Below, piece by piece: positions 1 to 8,771 of a stretch of DNA of 64,000 nucleotides (positions within the stretch are counted from its first letter, which is position 1; each line of letters begins with the position of its first letter). Source of the DNA: a bacterium (GTDB lineage Bacteria; Vulcanimicrobiota; Vulcanimicrobiia; Vulcanimicrobiales; Vulcanimicrobiaceae); NCBI GenBank assembly GCA_021778415.1, contig JAJYCL010000004.1:1-64000 (forward strand), in the 5' to 3' direction. A program made the translations under genes and the position numbers. The notes beneath the pieces are model-generated. The model did no database searches, was not told the origin of the DNA, and saw nothing but the letters and a program-made list of their open reading frames with translations.

Positions 1-164
1 CCGTCGTGAATGATGTCGAGGGTAAAGGAGCGTGTTGCATTGTGCTCTAGGCGCGTAAAGAGGCTGCGTTCGACAGGAGCTTTGCAAAGATAGTGTTTTG
101 CTGCTTCATACGAAGCATTGGCGCTTTGCTGGAGGAATAGTGAGCCGTGAGCGATCCTGTGCAT
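1..164 (-). CDS. partial hypothetical protein, N-terminal 54 residues
   Basis: A minus-strand reading frame opens at the ATG at 164-162 and stays open to the window edge, where it is cut off. The start is supported by a CGAGG site 7-8 bases upstream of the ATG. The visible 54 residues begin MHRIAHGSLF and contain no domain I recognise; there is no obvious signal peptide or membrane segment. It lies downstream of the structured region at 252-440 if that region is read on the minus strand, so a leader-RNA relationship cannot be excluded. I do not assign a function. Confidence 0.5.
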   Translation of the reverse strand, partial: MHRIAHGSLFLQQSANASYEAAKHYLCKAPVERSLFTRLEHNATRSFTLDIIHD

Positions 165-251
165 GGAGGTACCTCGGAAAAATAACGTGCACGGCTACAT
201 CACGACGTTCCGAATGGTTGTCAAGTCCTTGACGTTTGGTGGTACGCTGAG

Positions 252-440
252 AGATGTCGACTAGGCTTTCTCGCGGACTGTGCATAGGTGCCGGGCCAAT
301 GAAACCACCTAGGGAGCATCAGCTCCGGATCTGAACATGTAGTCGGGCATCTGCCTACTGCAGACGCAACCGGGCCGCACCCACCTGCGAGAAAGCAGGT
401 CCTTTACCTCGCGCAGCAGACGGCTAGCTTGGTCGACACA
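252..440 (+). ncRNA. structured RNA candidate, about 190 nt, possibly 6S RNA-like
   Basis: No convincing CDS covers this interval, but its ends pair: 255-266 (TGTCGACTAGGC) with 427-438 (GCTTGGTCGACA) gives 12 pairs including G-U, and 266-276 pairs with 385-395 (11 pairs). Inside are GGTGC (287-291)/GCACC, a GGAGC-ATCA-GCTCC hairpin near 313-326 and a hairpin around 347-367. A long rod of about 185 nt closed by a terminal helix is 6S-like, and the inner GGGCC...GGGAGC segment loosely resembles some 6S RNAs. A weak promoter-like pair (TTGTCA 218-223, TACGCT 243-248, spacer 19) would start transcription right at the closing helix on the plus strand. Strand and family are not settled: the helices exist on both strands, and a leader of the minus-strand gene at 1-164 is the alternative. 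Confidence 0.4.
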
Positions 441-493
441 CATTCCCCTCGAATACATTACGACTCGTCGTTGTGATGTTGCGGAAAAGCCCG

Positions 494-1192
494 CTATGCG
501 CGAACTGCGGCTACCCAGAGTTTTGCAGCGGCAGTCGCTGCAGCGAAATCAAGGGTGCCATCGAGTGCGAGGAAGCCATGATACTCGGGCATCGTTTGTT
601 GCAAATGCGGCAAAGTAACGCTTGGATCGTCGGCGAGATCAGCCCAAAGCAGCACGGTTTTTTGCGCAAGTTGCGCAGGTTCATCGGCATCGGTAAAACG
701 ATCGAGCCGAGGACCGTAGCGTAACCACGCACTATCGGTTTCTTTGATGACTTGTTTGCATGCCGTGACGCTTGCTGCTCGGCTGAGCGGTTCATTACGC
801 AATGCGACGGTGACGTTATGGCGCTTTCCGGCTCGCGCAACATGACCGATATGGACGAGTTGATCGATCCACGGTGCCGATAACTCCGGCTCGAGTGCAG
901 TGGCGATCAGCGGCGCACCGAGGGCAAGGGCCATACGAAAGATGGATTCGACACCAAGTTCATCGCGCGAGCACAGTGTATCGTCGACGAGGGCGGCAAT
1001 CGTGAGGCCGTAGTCGGCAGCCATCTTCTTCATTTGCGCGAGGTAGTCGTCATCGGAGCGCGGAAAATGGCGAATATCGAGAACGGCGTCGCAGACGACG
1101 TCTCGGGCACACCATTCAACGAATTCAATCTGCGTCAGTGCACCACTGACGAGAGCATCGTGGAGGGCACTGCTCGCGACGGCAGGTTTCAT
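494..1192 (-). CDS. sugar phosphate isomerase/epimerase-like TIM-barrel protein
   Basis: The 232-residue product has the texture of the xylose-isomerase-like TIM barrel (AP endonuclease 2 superfamily): an early IEFVEWCARD segment, a DIRHFP strand followed by a helix and KMAADYGLTIAALVDD, the usual move of these proteins from a helix to the second barrel strand. Members isomerise or epimerise sugars or cleave abasic DNA using a divalent metal; the metal ligands are not clear to me here, so substrate and even activity are open. The protein is somewhat short for the family (250-300 residues). It is divergent from rpiB with only about 40 bases between the starts, which fits a carbohydrate role but does not prove it. 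No good ribosome binding site is visible, so the start could be internal. Confidence 0.6.
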   Translation of the reverse strand: MKPAVASSALHDALVSGALTQIEFVEWCARDVVCDAVLDIRHFPRSDDDYLAQMKKMAADYGLTIAALVDDTLCSRDELGVESIFRMALALGAPLIATALEPELSAPWIDQLVHIGHVARAGKRHNVTVALRNEPLSRAASVTACKQVIKETDSAWLRYGPRLDRFTDADEPAQLAQKTVLLWADLADDPSVTLPHLQQTMPEYHGFLALDGTLDFAAATAAAKLWVAAVRA

Positions 1193-1234
1193 CGGCGTCG
1201 CGCATTCGCTTCGATCAGAGGGAGCCCTTTGTCA

Positions 1235-1747
1235 ATGATGATCGCCCTAGGCGCCGATCACGCCGGTTTTGAGTGCAAGGATAAGCTTGTCGCTCTCTTG
1301 CTCGGCCGAGGCCACACGATTCTCGATTTTGGAACGCACGATGCGAGCCCCGTCGATTACCCGCAATATGGGTATGCCGTCGGAGAAGCCGTTGCCAGCG
1401 GGCAGGCCGAGCGCGGCATCGTCGTGTGCGGGTCGTCCATCGGGATTGCCATTGCAGCGAATAAGGTTCCGGGCATCCGCTGCGCGCCGGTTGCCGAGCC
1501 CTTGGCGGCCGAACTCAGCCGTCGCCACAACGATGCCAACGTACTCGCCCTGGCCGAGCGCCTCACCGGATGGGAGATGATCGAACGCATCGTCGATGTC
1601 TTTCTGAGCACGGGTTTCGACGGAGGTCGCCATGCAAACCGCGTGCAGCAGCTATTCTCATTTACGGACGAACAACGTGCTCGTACGCTTCGCGCGATTG
1701 AAGCACACGCCGTCACGGATGCCGCTACCCCCAAGGAGTTGTTATAA
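1235..1747 (+). CDS. rpiB: ribose-5-phosphate isomerase B
   Basis: RpiB interconverts ribose 5-phosphate and ribulose 5-phosphate in the cytosolic pentose phosphate pathway. The sequence opens [18 protein letters not shown], the family's substrate-binding GADHAG signature, and has the catalytic-cysteine loop [17 protein letters not shown] and the RCAPV and HNDANVLAL segments. I place the start at ATG 1235 (AGAGGGAG at 1217-1224 upstream); an open frame continues upstream but has no family similarity. The 170-residue length exceeds the usual 145-150 because of a C-terminal tail after the RANRVQQL-like end. The stop overlaps the glyA start by one base (TAATG), so the two are translationally coupled. 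Confidence 0.93.
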   Translation: MMIALGADHAGFECKDKLVALLLGRGHTILDFGTHDASPVDYPQYGYAVGEAVASGQAERGIVVCGSSIGIAIAANKVPGIRCAPVAEPLAAELSRRHNDANVLALAERLTGWEMIERIVDVFLSTGFDGGRHANRVQQLFSFTDEQRARTLRAIEAHAVTDAATPKELL

Positions 1748-2994
1748 TGCAGACGCTTTCCACCTCGGCAATTGAAGCCAGCGATCCCGAAATTTTCGCC
1801 TCGATCGCGAACGAAGAGCGGCGTCAGCGCGAAAATCTCGAGCTTATCGCATCCGAGAATTACGCATCGGTCGCCGTGCGCGAAGCGATGGGTTGCGTCA
1901 TGACCAATAAATATGCCGAAGGCTATCCGGGAAAACGGTATTATGGCGGTTGTGAATTCGTCGATGTCGCCGAAACGCTCGCGATCGAACGCGTAAAAAA
2001 GCTGTTCGGTGCCGATCACGCTAACGTTCAACCACATTCCGGTGCGCAAGCGAATATGGCCGTCTTTATGGCGCATCTTGCGCCCGGTGATACCGTTCTC
2101 GGCATGTCGCTGGCTCACGGCGGCCATCTCACGCACGGCACGAAAGTTTCGTTTTCCGGCAAACTGTATAATGCCATTGCCTATTCCGTTCGTCGCGATA
2201 CCGAACTCATTGATTTCGATGAAGTGCGAGCGCTGGCACGAGAGCATAAACCCAAACTCATCATTGCCGGTGCATCGGCGTATCCGCGCACGATGGAGTA
2301 TGCGCAGTTTCGTGAAATCGCTGATGAAATCGGCGCAGCGCTACTCGTCGATATGGCGCATATCGCTGGACTCGTGGCTACCGGTTTGCACCCATCGCCG
2401 GTTCCTTATGCCGATTTTGTGACATCCACTACGCATAAAACGTTACGCGGGCCGCGCGGCGGTATCATCCTTTGTAAAGAGCAGTGGTCTGCCGCGATCG
2501 ATAAATCGTTATTCCCGGGTATTCAAGGCGGGCCGCTGATGCACACGATTGCAGCAAAAGCCGTCGCCTTCAATGAAGCCCTACGTCCTGATTTTACGAC
2601 ATACCAACGCAACGTGGTCGCGAATGCCAAAGCCATGGCTGCAGCATTTGAATCGCGCGGATTGCGCTTAGTTGGAGGCGGAACCGACACGCATTTACTG
2701 CTTGTCGATCTCTCTGTGAAAAATCTCACGGGAAAAGCCGTTGAAACGTATCTCGATGAAATTTCCGTCACTGTCAATAAAAACGCCATACCGTTTGATC
2801 CGCAAAAACCATTCGTTACCAGCGGTATTCGCATTGGAACCCCGGCGATTACCTCACGCGGGCTCGGTGTTGATGAATGTCGTGAAGTTGCGGCGATCAT
2901 TTGCGATGCGCTTGAGGATATCGAAGCGCGCGCACATATCGAACGCCTTCGCGGTCGCGTGCACGAATTGACAGCACGCTTTGCTGTGCCCTAA
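1747..2994 (+). CDS. glyA: serine hydroxymethyltransferase
   Basis: GlyA converts serine and tetrahydrofolate to glycine and 5,10-methylene-tetrahydrofolate, the main source of one-carbon units. The 415-residue protein is normal length. Seen are the N-terminal [15 protein letters not shown], the [15 protein letters not shown] block, the [10 protein letters not shown] motif, DMAHIAGL, and the PLP-lysine region [13 protein letters not shown]. It starts one base before the rpiB stop is complete and its own end overlaps the following polyketide synthase frame, indicating one transcript. The rpiB-glyA neighbourhood leading to upp and atp genes is common in several Terrabacteria. Confidence 0.97.
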   Translation: MQTLSTSAIEASDPEIFASIANEERRQRENLELIASENYASVAVREAMGCVMTNKYAEGYPGKRYYGGCEFVDVAETLAIERVKKLFGADHANVQPHSGAQANMAVFMAHLAPGDTVLGMSLAHGGHLTHGTKVSFSGKLYNAIAYSVRRDTELIDFDEVRALAREHKPKLIIAGASAYPRTMEYAQFREIADEIGAALLVDMAHIAGLVATGLHPSPVPYADFVTSTTHKTLRGPRGGIILCKEQWSAAIDKSLFPGIQGGPLMHTIAAKAVAFNEALRPDFTTYQRNVVANAKAMAAAFESRGLRLVGGGTDTHLLLVDLSVKNLTGKAVETYLDEISVTVNKNAIPFDPQKPFVTSGIRIGTPAITSRGLGVDECREVAAIICDALEDIEARAHIERLRGRVHELTARFAVP

Positions 2995-4048
2995 AAAATA
3001 TGCCCGCATCGCCGGAATCGCTACGGCAGTTCCGGCGTATGCCCTCGATCAATCCGATATCGCGACTCGTGTCGAGGCGCAATTTAGCAAGTCGGCCGTT
3101 GTAAAACGCCTACTTCCCGTCTTTGCGAATACGGGCATCGCACGGCGTTATTCGTGCGTTCCACTGCAATGGTATTACGAAGGGCATGGTTGGGCCGATC
3201 GCAATCGTGTCTACCGAACAAGCGCGCTCGATATTCTCGAGCGAGCGACGCGGCTGGCCTTGGAGCGCGCGCAGCGACGCGTGGAAGATGTCGATACGAT
3301 CGTCGTCGTCTCGACGACCGGCATTGCTACGCCAAGCCTGGACGCTTTGCTCATGCAACGCCTGCCGTTCAAGCCGACCACTCGGCGGTTGCCGATTTTT
3401 GGTCTCGGGTGCGTCGGTGGTGCAGTCGGCTTAGCGCGCGCGGCCACGATGGCCGAGTCTCAACCCGGAAGCGTTGTTCTCTTGCTTGTCATCGAACTGT
3501 GCGCATTGTGGTTTCGTCGCGAAGAGATTACCAAGAGCAATATTGTTGCTACGGCACTATTTGGCGATGGCGCCGCCGCAGTCGTCCTCAGCACCGACGC
3601 TGCAGGGCCGATGATTACGGCATCCGGTGAATACACGTTTCCGAATACGCTGGATATCATGGGCTGGGACGTTGCCGATGATGGGTTACAGGCCGTTTTT
3701 TCACGCGATATTCCGAAGCTCGTCGAGACGGAATTTCGTACCGTGCTCGACGCGTATCTTCGAACGCAGCATCTCACTCGCGCATCGATTGATCGATATC
3801 TTTCGCATCCGGGAGGGACGAAAGTCCTCGCTGCGCTTGAATCCGTTTTCGGCTTGGCGGATGGGGCGCTCGTTGACTCACGCTCTATTTTGCGGGACTA
3901 CGGAAATATGTCGGCCGCAACGGTTCTCTTTGTCTTGGAGCGGGCGATGCAGGACGGCGCTATTCGTGGTGATGATTGGAATCATGCGCTTCTTACTGCC
4001 ATGGGGCCAGGCTTTACCGCTGCCTTTGTTAGTCTTGCCCGCGTATGA
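2981..4048 (+). CDS. type III polyketide synthase (chalcone synthase-like)
   Basis: Type III synthases extend an acyl-CoA starter with malonyl-CoA units and cyclise the chain to pyrones, resorcinols or similar aromatics. The 355-residue protein carries the three catalytic residues in family context: Cys in [15 protein letters not shown], His in [11 protein letters not shown] and Asn in [15 protein letters not shown]; the GDGAAAVVL stretch is also typical. The start is uncertain: a TTG at 2981 lies inside the 3' end of glyA, and no ATG in frame is closer. The last four bases overlap the next gene (ATGA), a methyltransferase-like membrane protein. This pair recurs in bacteria making methylated alkylpyrones or alkylresorcinols, as in Bacillus BpsA/BpsB, so a lipid-like phenolic product is inferred. 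Confidence 0.9.
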   Translation: MLCPKKYARIAGIATAVPAYALDQSDIATRVEAQFSKSAVVKRLLPVFANTGIARRYSCVPLQWYYEGHGWADRNRVYRTSALDILERATRLALERAQRRVEDVDTIVVVSTTGIATPSLDALLMQRLPFKPTTRRLPIFGLGCVGGAVGLARAATMAESQPGSVVLLLVIELCALWFRREEITKSNIVATALFGDGAAAVVLSTDAAGPMITASGEYTFPNTLDIMGWDVADDGLQAVFSRDIPKLVETEFRTVLDAYLRTQHLTRASIDRYLSHPGGTKVLAALESVFGLADGALVDSRSILRDYGNMSAATVLFVLERAMQDGAIRGDDWNHALLTAMGPGFTAAFVSLARV

Positions 4049-4551
4049 TTCTCCTTATCGTTGTGGGCTTGGTTGCGCTGCAACGCAGCTTAGAAATGTT
4101 CTATGCCGCGCGCAATACGCGCGCGCTCCTCGCCCGTGGCGCCGTTGAAGTTGCCCCTCAACAGCACGGATATTTTATCGCGCTTCATGCCGCCTGGTTA
4201 GTGAGTATGCTGGTTCTCGTTCCGTGGGATCGCATTCCGAATTGGTGGCTGATCGGGGCGTTTGCGGTCTTGCAACTTCTCCGCGTGTGGGTGATACGGA
4301 CGCTCGGGCCCTACTGGACGACGCGCATCATCACCATTGCCGATGCACCTCTTGTACGGCGCGGTCCGTATCGTTGTATGCGTCATCCGAACTATGCGAT
4401 CGTTGCCGCCGAGCTCGCCGTATTGCCGCTCGCATTCGGCGCCTGGACACTTGCGCTGCTCTTCACCATCCTAAACGCCGCGCTCCTCACCTGGCGAATC
4501 CGCACCGAAAACACCGCCTTACAAGAACGTCGCTCCCGCCCGTCACCCTGA
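4045..4551 (+). CDS. isoprenylcysteine carboxyl methyltransferase-family membrane protein
   Basis: A 168-residue integral membrane protein with about four hydrophobic segments and the C-terminal ICMT signature: LGPYWTTRI, then RGPYRCMRHPNYAIVAAELAVLPLAFG, which binds S-adenosylmethionine in the family. Bacterial members next to type III polyketide synthases methylate the polyketide hydroxyl group (BpsB type). The start ATG overlaps the synthase stop (ATGA), so the two are made together. After it comes the palindromic repeat cluster, and the next gene is on the other strand, so the plus-strand unit probably ends here before restarting at upp. Confidence 0.85.
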   Translation: MILLIVVGLVALQRSLEMFYAARNTRALLARGAVEVAPQQHGYFIALHAAWLVSMLVLVPWDRIPNWWLIGAFAVLQLLRVWVIRTLGPYWTTRIITIADAPLVRRGPYRCMRHPNYAIVAAELAVLPLAFGAWTLALLFTILNAALLTWRIRTENTALQERRSRPSP

Positions 4552-5040
4552 CCCCCCGTCACCCTGAGAAGCATGCGCAGCTCTGTCACCCTGAGGAGCG
4601 CACGAAGTGCGCGTCTCGAAGGCCGCGGACAGAGGTTGCACGCTTACGCGTGCTCCGTCGTGATGGTGCTTCGAGACGCGATGCTACGCATCGCTCCTCA
4701 GCATGACAGAAGCGATGCATCGCTCTTTAGCATGACAGAGAAATCCCCGTCACCCTGAGGAGCGCACGAAGTGCGCGTCTCGAAGGGCTGCGGACCGAGG
4801 TTGCACGCTTACGCGTGCTCCGTTTTGATGATGCTTCGAGACGCGATGCTACGCATCGCTCCTCAGCATGACAGAGAAATCCCCGTCACCCTGAGGAGCG
4901 CACGAAGTGCGCGTCTCGAAGGGCGCGGACAGAGGTTGCACGCTTACGCGTGCTCCGTCGTGATGGTGCTTCGAGACGCGATGCTACGCATCGCTCCTCA
5001 GCATGACGGAAGCAACGCATCCCTCCTCAGCATGACGGCG
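4537..5040. repeat. three tandem REP-like palindromic units plus fragments
   Basis: This non-coding stretch is filled by three near-identical units starting at 4585, 4749 and 4885 (each begins GTCACCCTGAGGAGCG), with shorter GTCACCCTGA fragments before (4540-4580) and CAGCATGAC fragments after. Each unit of about 125 bases is itself an imperfect inverted repeat: CTGAGGAGCG pairs with CGCTCCTCAG and GCGTCTCGAAG with CTTCGAGACGC, around a centre containing GCACGCTTACGCGTGC, so each could form a long hairpin. It sits between convergent genes, the usual place for such elements, where hairpins may terminate transcription from both sides. Open frames across it are artefacts of the repeats. Mobilised by a REP-associated transposase elsewhere is possible but not shown. 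Confidence 0.85.
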
Positions 5041-5041
5041 A

Positions 5042-7525
5042 TTAGTGGGCGGTTTTTGCTGCGAGATAGGTGAGGTGCGCGCGGGTGATGGCGTCGAGGT
5101 GGTGCGAGGTGAGGGCGTGTTCGGCTCGTGCGTGGAGATCGTGGAGCTGCATGGCGGCCAGCGCTTTTGCATCGCTTGGAACCGACGTGATTGTGCTCGT
5201 TGCCGTTGCTTGCAGCTTTGTGAGATACGCAATTTGCACATTGCGGCGAATGAGCGGAAGATGGCGCAACGTTCGATTGCCAAGATCTCCGTACATCGCA
5301 TCTTGGAGATGAGAGAAAAAGCCCGCTAAGGTCAACGTCGGACGTGATGCGAGCAGCGAGTTTTCATCCAAGCGCTGCAAGACGAGTGGTTGGAAAAGTT
5401 CGTTGAGGACGCGATTTTGTAGCCCCATCACATAACGAGCCAAGGCGATATCGTGACGAGCCGGTGGATTGTATGCCCAGGCCGGAAGGTTTCCGTAGTT
5501 CGTCCACCCGACGTATCCATAGCCGGCCCATTCGGAATAGGGAAGATGCGAGAGGAGTTTCGGCGTGAATGCCCAGGCTCGCGCGGAGAACAAATCGGCG
5601 TTGAGCATCGTAAGCGCTGCGAGTTGTTTTGCTTGCGAGACGGGTACGACGGGGGCGGCCGCGCCGGGATCTCCGCGATGCGCGCGCGAGAGATATTGAC
5701 CGCCGATGAAATGCGCAGGCAAGGCTGCACACGTGCTATAGCGTCCGATGAGCATCCAGAACGCATCGGTCAACGTTTGATAGGCTTCCCCGTTTGCCGG
5801 CACGGAAGCGGGCATGGTATGAATCAGATTGCGGTCCATACGGAGTTGCACGCCACACCATGCAAGGGGATCGTTCGTCAGATCGCCTTGGTTGACGCGA
5901 GGATCGGAAGCGTGCCCATCGCCCCACGAGACATCTTCATCCGATGCATAGCGAAAACGCGGATCGCTCCATTTCGAAGCCCAACGTTGTAACGTCGGTA
6001 GTTCGGACTCAGGCGTCGTCGCGCCCGGAATGCGCGCGTAGCCATAGCGTGCGATGTAGTAGTCGTAGGGTCCAAGCGTCGGTTGATAATAGTTGCCCTG
6101 ATGATAGGGACGTGGCCAGAGATTGATCGGCGCGTATTCCATAACCGTCGATGCAACGCCATATTTTGCGGTGAATGCCGGGTTTTGTAGATCGGCGGCG
6201 GTGTAGGCCATCGAGCCGATGAAATTATGCTGCATGCCGATATTGTGACCGGTTTCATGCATGATCTCGGCCTTGATCGAAGCAAAGACGAATGATGCGG
6301 GAACGGGATCCGTCGTCCGTCCGAAACGCGCCGGATCGACAAGATACTTCCAGGTCATGGCCGGCCCGCGCGGGCTTGCCGCCGAGATGAGAATGCCGGT
6401 GCGAAACTCTTGGCCGGTACGCGGATCGAAGAGCGTTTGCGAATCGGCCCCAAATGATGGCTGTGCCTCGGAGACCCAACGCAGCACGTTGTAGCGGATG
6501 TCGTCGGCATCCCAATTCGGATCGTTGGGTTGCGGCTTAACTTGCAACGCATCGGAGATTCCGAGTTTAAGAAACGCTTTGTTCCATTCAAGCACTCCGG
6601 CGGCAATTGCCGGCCGATAGCGCGTTGGAATGGTGTTGCTCATGTAAAACACCATTGGATGTTTGGCCGGAGAGATCGGCAGCGACGGATTCGACGGCTG
6701 CAAATTCCAGCGAACGAGATACCGAACTTTGCGCGAGAGTACTTCGTCGTGATTGAAATTGAGATAGACAACATCGTACAGACCGATTCGATCATCGGCA
6801 TAACGTGGCTGATAATCACCATCGTGCGGCGGAAGCGCAAAATTATAGACGACGCGCATTTCGACGCTGCGTGCATCGGGCGCGATATCGGCAATGTGCG
6901 GTACGGCGCTGGCCCACGTTTGGTGAACCGGCACGACGATATTTTCGGGAAATGCTTTGGTGTGACCAAAAAACGAGCGCGACGGATCGAGATGGTATTT
7001 CCCGCCGGGCGGAATACGCAGCGACGAGTTGATAATATCTTCGAGATCTAAGCGATCACCGAGAAGCGACGACGCATCGAAGACCACGTGCCCATCACCG
7101 GCTGCGGCGATTTTCCCGACACCGACAATCGAACGCGGGACATTGTACTCCAGCGATCGTGCAGCGGAACTTCCCGGAGTTGCCATGAAATTGGGGTTCG
7201 GCCAAATCATTGCGACCGCGTTTCCATGCCGTTCGAAACGAACGAGCATACAGGGAAGATGATCGGTGTTTCCCCAAACGATGAAGTTGCCGGCTAGTCC
7301 ACTTCCCGGAACGATCGATTCGATATAATCCGTATCGAGTTGGTCCGTTCGCACGTCGAGATAGATATGTCCGTCGCGATGCACCACGCCAAAAAGTCCT
7401 GGCTGGACTTTCGCGCCTGCGATAAACGATGCATATGGTGCAGGAGCGGCAGATGCGGCATGCGGCCAGACGGCGGTCACGATCGCAGCGAACGCAAAAA
7501 CAAGAAAACGGCTAGCGTACTTCAT
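5042..7525 (-). CDS. secreted zinc-dependent metalloprotease (DUF5117/DUF4953 type)
   Basis: The 827-residue product starts with a clear signal peptide (MKYASRFLVFAFAAIV, cleavage near ASAAPAP) and should act outside the cytoplasm. Residues about 423-433 read HETGHNIGMQH, the extended HExxHxxGxxH zinc site of metzincin-like proteases, and STVMEYAPIN some 30 residues later fits the methionine turn. The DUF5117-like N-terminal half and the DUF4953-like catalytic half match the large secreted protein family found in Bacteroidetes and Acidobacteria; substrates are unknown. I start it at the ATG at 7525 because the upstream in-frame extension lacks a signal peptide and is Arg-rich. It is divergent from upp, about 150 bases apart. 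Confidence 0.85.
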   Translation of the reverse strand: MKYASRFLVFAFAAIVTAVWPHAASAAPAPYASFIAGAKVQPGLFGVVHRDGHIYLDVRTDQLDTDYIESIVPGSGLAGNFIVWGNTDHLPCMLVRFERHGNAVAMIWPNPNFMATPGSSAARSLEYNVPRSIVGVGKIAAAGDGHVVFDASSLLGDRLDLEDIINSSLRIPPGGKYHLDPSRSFFGHTKAFPENIVVPVHQTWASAVPHIADIAPDARSVEMRVVYNFALPPHDGDYQPRYADDRIGLYDVVYLNFNHDEVLSRKVRYLVRWNLQPSNPSLPISPAKHPMVFYMSNTIPTRYRPAIAAGVLEWNKAFLKLGISDALQVKPQPNDPNWDADDIRYNVLRWVSEAQPSFGADSQTLFDPRTGQEFRTGILISAASPRGPAMTWKYLVDPARFGRTTDPVPASFVFASIKAEIMHETGHNIGMQHNFIGSMAYTAADLQNPAFTAKYGVASTVMEYAPINLWPRPYHQGNYYQPTLGPYDYYIARYGYARIPGATTPESELPTLQRWASKWSDPRFRYASDEDVSWGDGHASDPRVNQGDLTNDPLAWCGVQLRMDRNLIHTMPASVPANGEAYQTLTDAFWMLIGRYSTCAALPAHFIGGQYLSRAHRGDPGAAAPVVPVSQAKQLAALTMLNADLFSARAWAFTPKLLSHLPYSEWAGYGYVGWTNYGNLPAWAYNPPARHDIALARYVMGLQNRVLNELFQPLVLQRLDENSLLASRPTLTLAGFFSHLQDAMYGDLGNRTLRHLPLIRRNVQIAYLTKLQATATSTITSVPSDAKALAAMQLHDLHARAEHALTSHHLDAITRAHLTYLAAKTAH

Positions 7526-7674
7526 GGATTCGGTATTCGACGAACGCGGTCGAACCCTTAGCGACCGGGCCCGTGGGCTATCGCAGCTTCGTGCCACGTG
7601 CTCTGCCATCGCGAGATGAATGCGGGCACGCCTGGAGGCTTCGCCAGTCGCGAACAAAAACCAAGCGCCTGGCT

Positions 7675-8334
7675 ATGGCGACTTCATCTTTAACAGTCCT
7701 CGATCACCCATCGGTCTATGATCGCTTGGCGCGTCTGCGGGATCGCGATACGCCCTGCGCGGAATTCCGTGTTCTCCTAGAAGAACTCGGCGTTTCGCTA
7801 GCTTATGAGGCAACCCGTTCTCTTGCGCTTACGGAGACGGTCGTGCGCACACCGTTGCAGGAGACTCCCGCGTGGCGCATTGCGCGCGCGCCGGTCGTGG
7901 CGCCGATTTTGCGTGCGGGTCTCGGCCTGTTGCCCGGCTTCCTGCGCGTCATCGATGATGCCATCGTCGCCCACCTCGGATTTTATCGCGATCCATCCAC
8001 TCTGCAACCGGTGCCTTATTATGCGAACGTTCCCGCCGATTTGAGTGATCGCCAAGTCTTCGTTCTCGATCCGATGCTCGCCACCGGGAATTCCGGCGTC
8101 GCCGCCATTGGAGCGCTCATCGCCCATGGGGCTCGCGATATCACGTTCATTGCGCTTATTGCCGCACCTGAAGGCGTGCATACGATCCACGCCGCGCATC
8201 CGCAGGTGCATATTGTGACCGGCGCGATGGATGATCGCATCAACGATCATGGCTACATTCTTCCGGGACTCGGCGATGCCGGGGATCGCATGTTCGGCAG
8301 CACGAGTTCCGTGCCGACCTCGGTGCGCACGTGA
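7675..8334 (+). CDS. upp: uracil phosphoribosyltransferase
   Basis: Upp salvages uracil to UMP using PRPP. The 219-residue protein contains APILRAGLGLLPGF, the PRPP-binding loop VLDPMLATGNSG, and the uracil-binding C-terminus GYILPGLGDAGDRMFG, all in the expected order. The start ATG 7675 gives the family N-terminus (TVLDHPSVYDRLARLRD); upstream in-frame sequence is not conserved-looking. Its stop overlaps the GTG start of the dCMP deaminase (GTGA), so pyrimidine salvage genes are coupled and lead into the envelope and ATP synthase genes, a gene order also seen in Clostridia. Confidence 0.96.
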   Translation: MATSSLTVLDHPSVYDRLARLRDRDTPCAEFRVLLEELGVSLAYEATRSLALTETVVRTPLQETPAWRIARAPVVAPILRAGLGLLPGFLRVIDDAIVAHLGFYRDPSTLQPVPYYANVPADLSDRQVFVLDPMLATGNSGVAAIGALIAHGARDITFIALIAAPEGVHTIHAAHPQVHIVTGAMDDRINDHGYILPGLGDAGDRMFGSTSSVPTSVRT

Positions 8335-8771
8335 GTCGTCCCGATTGGGATGTCTACTTTATGGAGATCGCGCGCACGGTTGCAACGCGGGCAACCTGTC
8401 CGCGCGCATCGGTCGGTGCAGTCATCGTTCGCGATCATCGATTGCTCACCACGGGGTACAATGGTGCGCCGCGCGGTACGGGGCATTGCAGCGATGTCGG
8501 CTGCATGATGGTTGCGGCTCATTGCGCGCGGGCCGTTCATGCCGAAGCCAACGCAATTGTCCAAGGAGCATTGCATGGCGTTTCCCTCGATGGTGCGACG
8601 GCGTATTGCACGCATCAGCCATGCGCCGGATGTTCGAAGCTCCTGATAAGCGCCGGTGTGCGAAAAATTGTTTTTGAAATCGCCTATCCCGATGAGATTG
8701 CGACCGCTCTCCTGAGTGAGGCAGGTGTCGCACTTATGCAGTTTTCTCCCGGGCACGACATGCACGAATGA
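8331..8771 (+). CDS. dCMP deaminase (ComEB-type)
   Basis: The enzyme deaminates dCMP to dUMP, feeding thymidylate synthesis. The 146-residue protein has the zinc-dependent cytidine/deoxycytidylate deaminase motifs: HAEANAIVQGA, with the zinc-ligand His and the catalytic Glu, and PCAGCSKLLISAGV with the two zinc-ligand cysteines. CPRASVGAVIV near the N-terminus is also typical. It begins with GTG at 8331, overlapping the upp stop, and ends overlapping wecA (ATGA). The Bacillus homologue is comEB, but a competence role is not implied here. Confidence 0.93.
   Translation: MSRPDWDVYFMEIARTVATRATCPRASVGAVIVRDHRLLTTGYNGAPRGTGHCSDVGCMMVAAHCARAVHAEANAIVQGALHGVSLDGATAYCTHQPCAGCSKLLISAGVRKIVFEIAYPDEIATALLSEAGVALMQFSPGHDMHE

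Noticed and set aside
473-724. 83-aa plus-strand frame starting MMLRKSPLCANCGYPEF
   Set aside because: Lies antisense within the TIM-barrel gene; its CxxC spacing is coincidental and its region is explained by the minus-strand gene.
4573-5073. Two 61-100 aa frames with repeated RLHAYACSV and DAMLRIAPQH segments
   Set aside because: They translate the palindromic repeat units; amino-acid repetition follows directly from the DNA repeat.
7526-7657. 44-residue N-terminal extension of the metalloprotease
   Set aside because: Arg-rich without similarity, and a signal peptide begins at the ATG at 7525.
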